Under the pieces are notes generated by a model. That model saw only the letters and a program-made list of their open reading frames with translations, made no database searches and had not been told where the DNA came from. Made by a program: the position numbers and the translations under genes. This document shows, piece by piece, positions 5,931 to 8,358 of a stretch of 8,358 nt of DNA; positions within the stretch are counted from its first letter, which is position 1; each line of letters starts with the position of its first letter. Source of the stretch: Phycisphaerae bacterium (lineage in GTDB: Bacteria; Planctomycetota; Phycisphaerae; Sedimentisphaerales; Anaerobacaceae). The DNA is taken from contig DAOUVA010000169.1 in the NCBI GenBank assembly GCA_030667885.1, positions 1 to 8,358 of the forward strand, read 5' to 3'.

Positions 5931-8358
5931 ATGGCAAACAGGAGGCTAAATAAAAAAGTTGCACTTATAGGCTCGTTGATTTTTGTAGTTCTTGCCTTGG
6001 GGGCCATTTTGGTAATGTTTCAGTTAAGCGGAGATCCGCAGGAACTTATCCAAGATGCTGAGGATGCTCTGCAAGCAGCACGACAGGCAACGGATGAACA
6101 AATAAAACAGCAAGACTATGACAGGGCTGAAAGCAGTTTTCGCGGAGCATATGCGAGCGCAAAAACCGACGATCTCAGAGAAGAGGTACTTTTTAAAATG
6201 GTGGATATGTACCTTGAGGTTGAGGATAAGGAATGGCCCTTTGTATTGGGATGTTGGGATGAAATAATAAGAATAAATCCCAATAATGCGAAAGCTCGAT
6301 TTGGGCGGTTAAAATATTTTTACATACTGTCTGACAGTAGTGTTGGCGGTCCTTGGCAGGAAGTGCACAAGCAGGCGTCGGAATTTTTGAAAGTGGCGGC
6401 CGATGCAGACCTGCTTGGAGCCGATACGGCAAAGTGGGATGTCTTTGAAACAGAACAAATCGACACCTCTCGGCAGCGGCTGGGACCGTACTTGTATCTA
6501 CTAAGAGGCAGGGCCGCTCTTGAGATGGCATCCATGGGAGCGGTTACCAACAGGGACAAATCGCTTGCAATGGCAGTCGATGATTTGAAGAAAGTCCAGG
6601 AGTACGAGCCAAATAATATAGATGCCTATTGGTATTTGGCTATGGTTACAATGACAAAAGGGGAACTATTGGCTTCACGAGGCGGCCCTGAAGAAAGAGA
6701 AAAAGCTGTAAAACAGGCAACGGCAATTTTAGAGCAGGCGGTTCAGGTAGCCCAGACTGAGCCGAGAGCACATATTAATCTTCTGGCAATGAAGCTTATG
6801 CTTTCTAAAAACAGCGATCCTGCCCGGCAGAAGGAACAGATTAAAGCACTTGAACCGGAGTATTTGTCGCTTGTGCGCGATTTCGATTCCAGCGCGGAGG
6901 CATTTGCTGCAATGTCTCAATTTTATTCGGCCTATTCGTCCTTTACAGGTCCGCGGCTGGGCCCGGAAAAGCTTGATAAGGCTATAGAGGCTGTTGAACA
7001 GGCGATGAAGCTGGATGAACAAAATGTGGTTTATGCGATAAGTGCGGCCAATTTATACTACCGAAAGTTTTCTCTTTATAGTCAAAAGCCACAGATATAT
7101 AAAGCAATAGAGACTGCTAAGAATGCGCTTACTCTACCGGATGCCCAGGACACACCCGGCCCGCGGCATCGGGCTAATATAACCAACAGATTTATGCTTT
7201 ATGCTTTTCTCGCAAATTGCTACATCGAGCAGATACTCGAGCCAGGTCAACCGGATAGTACATCGCAAATGGCTGTTTGGATGACAGGTGCTGAGCAGGC
7301 CGTACACGAAATCGAGCAGATTTATGGCAGCGGCGAAGAGCCGTTCATTATTAAGTGGAAAGGAATGCTCGAGCTTGCAAAGGGAAATAAAGAAACCGCT
7401 ATCAAAGACTTATATACAGCTTACGAAAAATTTAAAGCGCTTAAGCCACCTGAACCGCCATGGCCGAGAGACGACGAATTTTCACAACTTTCTTACACTC
7501 TGGCGAAGATTTTCAAAGACACTCCTGAGATTGGTGTAGTCGCAGAATTTCTTGTAAGTGCGCTCTATTCAGGTATTAGCGAAATTAAACCTGAAGCGCG
7601 TTTGGATTATGTGGATGTGATTATGAAGTTCGGTAACTTCTCGGACGCCATGTACAATATAAACGCATTTGAAGAATATTTTGGGCCTACTGAGAGAAGC
7701 CGAATACTTCGTATCAAAAGTTATATCGGAGCAAAGCAATTTGACGAGGCAGAGAAAGAATTGTCGGTCAGGATGCAGGATGAGCCCGATACGATTAAAC
7801 TAAGACTGGCGCTGGCACAGACCAGAATCAGACAAATTCAACTGAATATGGCACAAAAGGAAATGCGTGAAAGCTCAGACCTTATACCCCTGCAAACAGA
7901 ACCTGAAGAAAAAGAGCCTGTAGGATTGACGGCCGGTATCGGTGTAATGACAGAAGAATTGAAAAACTACCGGCGGTTTGAGATAGAGCTGCTGGAAAAA
8001 CTGCTGCTGGTAGAGCCGAATTCTGTTGGACAAGATTCTATTGTTGGTATTTGCAGAAATTACATCGTGCAAGGTCAGGCAAGTCGGGCTGAAAGTTTGG
8101 CCAATAGGTTTTTAGAACATTTTCCTGATAATACAATAGTGCTGGTTTATAAGCAGATAATATCCGAACCTGATCCGGCAAATATTTCGCAGCAAAGACT
8201 CAAAGAAATAGAAGAGCAGGTGCTTTCGAGTATCACTGACCCTGTTCGCCGCGCAACACAGTTTGGAATATTTTATCGTACTCACGGTGAAACGGAAAAA
8301 GCGATTCTCCAATTAAAAATGGCTGTTGATACAGGAACTTCGCAGCAGCGTGTAGCCG
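5931..8358 (+). CDS. Membrane-anchored tetratricopeptide-repeat (TPR) protein, 3' partial
   Basis: An open frame of 809 complete codons with no stop, continuing past the right edge. It begins MANRRLNKK, followed by a single hydrophobic segment (about residues 10-31, ALIGSLIFVVLALGAILVMF), so it is probably an inner-membrane protein with a large periplasmic helical region. Many TPR-like helix pairs can be seen. Examples are EIIRINPNNAKARFGRLKYF (about 111-130), the DLKKVQEYEPNNIDAYWYLA region (about 216-235), AIEAVEQAMKLDEQNVVYA (about 350-368) and LLLVEPNSV (about 692-700), each with the P-N-[NI] or D-x-N turn typical of the family. TPR arrays bind other proteins. Large TPR proteins such as PrsT accompany exosortase/PEP-CTERM polysaccharide loci, and by position this is the equivalent here. 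Enzymatic motifs were not seen. A proline-rich break (KPPEPPWPRDDE, about 504-515) may separate two superhelices. The true length is unknown. Confidence 0.93.
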   Translation, partial: MANRRLNKKVALIGSLIFVVLALGAILVMFQLSGDPQELIQDAEDALQAARQATDEQIKQQDYDRAESSFRGAYASAKTDDLREEVLFKMVDMYLEVEDKEWPFVLGCWDEIIRINPNNAKARFGRLKYFYILSDSSVGGPWQEVHKQASEFLKVAADADLLGADTAKWDVFETEQIDTSRQRLGPYLYLLRGRAALEMASMGAVTNRDKSLAMAVDDLKKVQEYEPNNIDAYWYLAMVTMTKGELLASRGGPEEREKAVKQATAILEQAVQVAQTEPRAHINLLAMKLMLSKNSDPARQKEQIKALEPEYLSLVRDFDSSAEAFAAMSQFYSAYSSFTGPRLGPEKLDKAIEAVEQAMKLDEQNVVYAISAANLYYRKFSLYSQKPQIYKAIETAKNALTLPDAQDTPGPRHRANITNRFMLYAFLANCYIEQILEPGQPDSTSQMAVWMTGAEQAVHEIEQIYGSGEEPFIIKWKGMLELAKGNKETAIKDLYTAYEKFKALKPPEPPWPRDDEFSQLSYTLAKIFKDTPEIGVVAEFLVSALYSGISEIKPEARLDYVDVIMKFGNFSDAMYNINAFEEYFGPTERSRILRIKSYIGAKQFDEAEKELSVRMQDEPDTIKLRLALAQTRIRQIQLNMAQKEMRESSDLIPLQTEPEEKEPVGLTAGIGVMTEELKNYRRFEIELLEKLLLVEPNSVGQDSIVGICRNYIVQGQASRAESLANRFLEHFPDNTIVLVYKQIISEPDPANISQQRLKEIEEQVLSSITDPVRRATQFGIFYRTHGETEKAILQLKMAVDTGTSQQRVA

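Noticed and set aside
6193..7022. Minus-strand open frames opposite the TPR gene
   Set aside because: The + strand is one continuous 809-codon frame with clear TPR helices and a good ribosome binding site. The minus-strand frames are shadows.

Overview
The window looks like a chromosomal segment from a bacterium of the Planctomycetota, probably Phycisphaerae. This is an inference. It rests on the combination of a long SLBB polysaccharide exporter, an exosortase with a separate EpsI-type partner and a large membrane-anchored TPR protein, plus moderate GC content. The first 228 bases are the C-terminus of a pyruvate:ferredoxin oxidoreductase, which suggests anaerobic or fermentative metabolism. 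All recognisable genes lie on the + strand.

Layout: (1) 1-228, the end of the pyruvate:ferredoxin oxidoreductase gene, followed closely by a lipoprotein gene of unknown function (273-1100). (2) About 640-690 bases without a convincing gene (1101 to about 1743-1791), holding an open minus-strand stretch that may be a decayed coding remnant and the probable leader of the next operon. (3) An outer-membrane-type polysaccharide export lipoprotein (1792-4011) whose two export/SLBB parts are separated by about 355 residues of repeat-rich, low-complexity sequence. (4) A strong intrinsic terminator (4034-4068). (5) An exosortase (4153-5118), translationally coupled to an EpsI/DUF3485-type exosortase-associated protein (5118-5873). 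(6) A TPR protein with one N-terminal membrane anchor, starting at 5931 and running off the right edge.

The genes from 1792 onward form the start of an exopolysaccharide/exosortase cluster. The exporter would carry polysaccharide across the outer membrane. The exosortase and EpsI-type protein would process or anchor C-terminally tagged surface proteins, or assist polysaccharide assembly. The TPR protein would scaffold at the inner membrane, in the manner of PrsT-like TPR proteins of PEP-CTERM loci. No glycosyltransferase, Wzc-like kinase, flippase or PEP-CTERM substrate is visible; these may lie to the right.

The most unusual features are the duplicated modules inside the exporter, the terminator between the exporter and exosortase genes, and the possible minus-strand remnant in the long gap.
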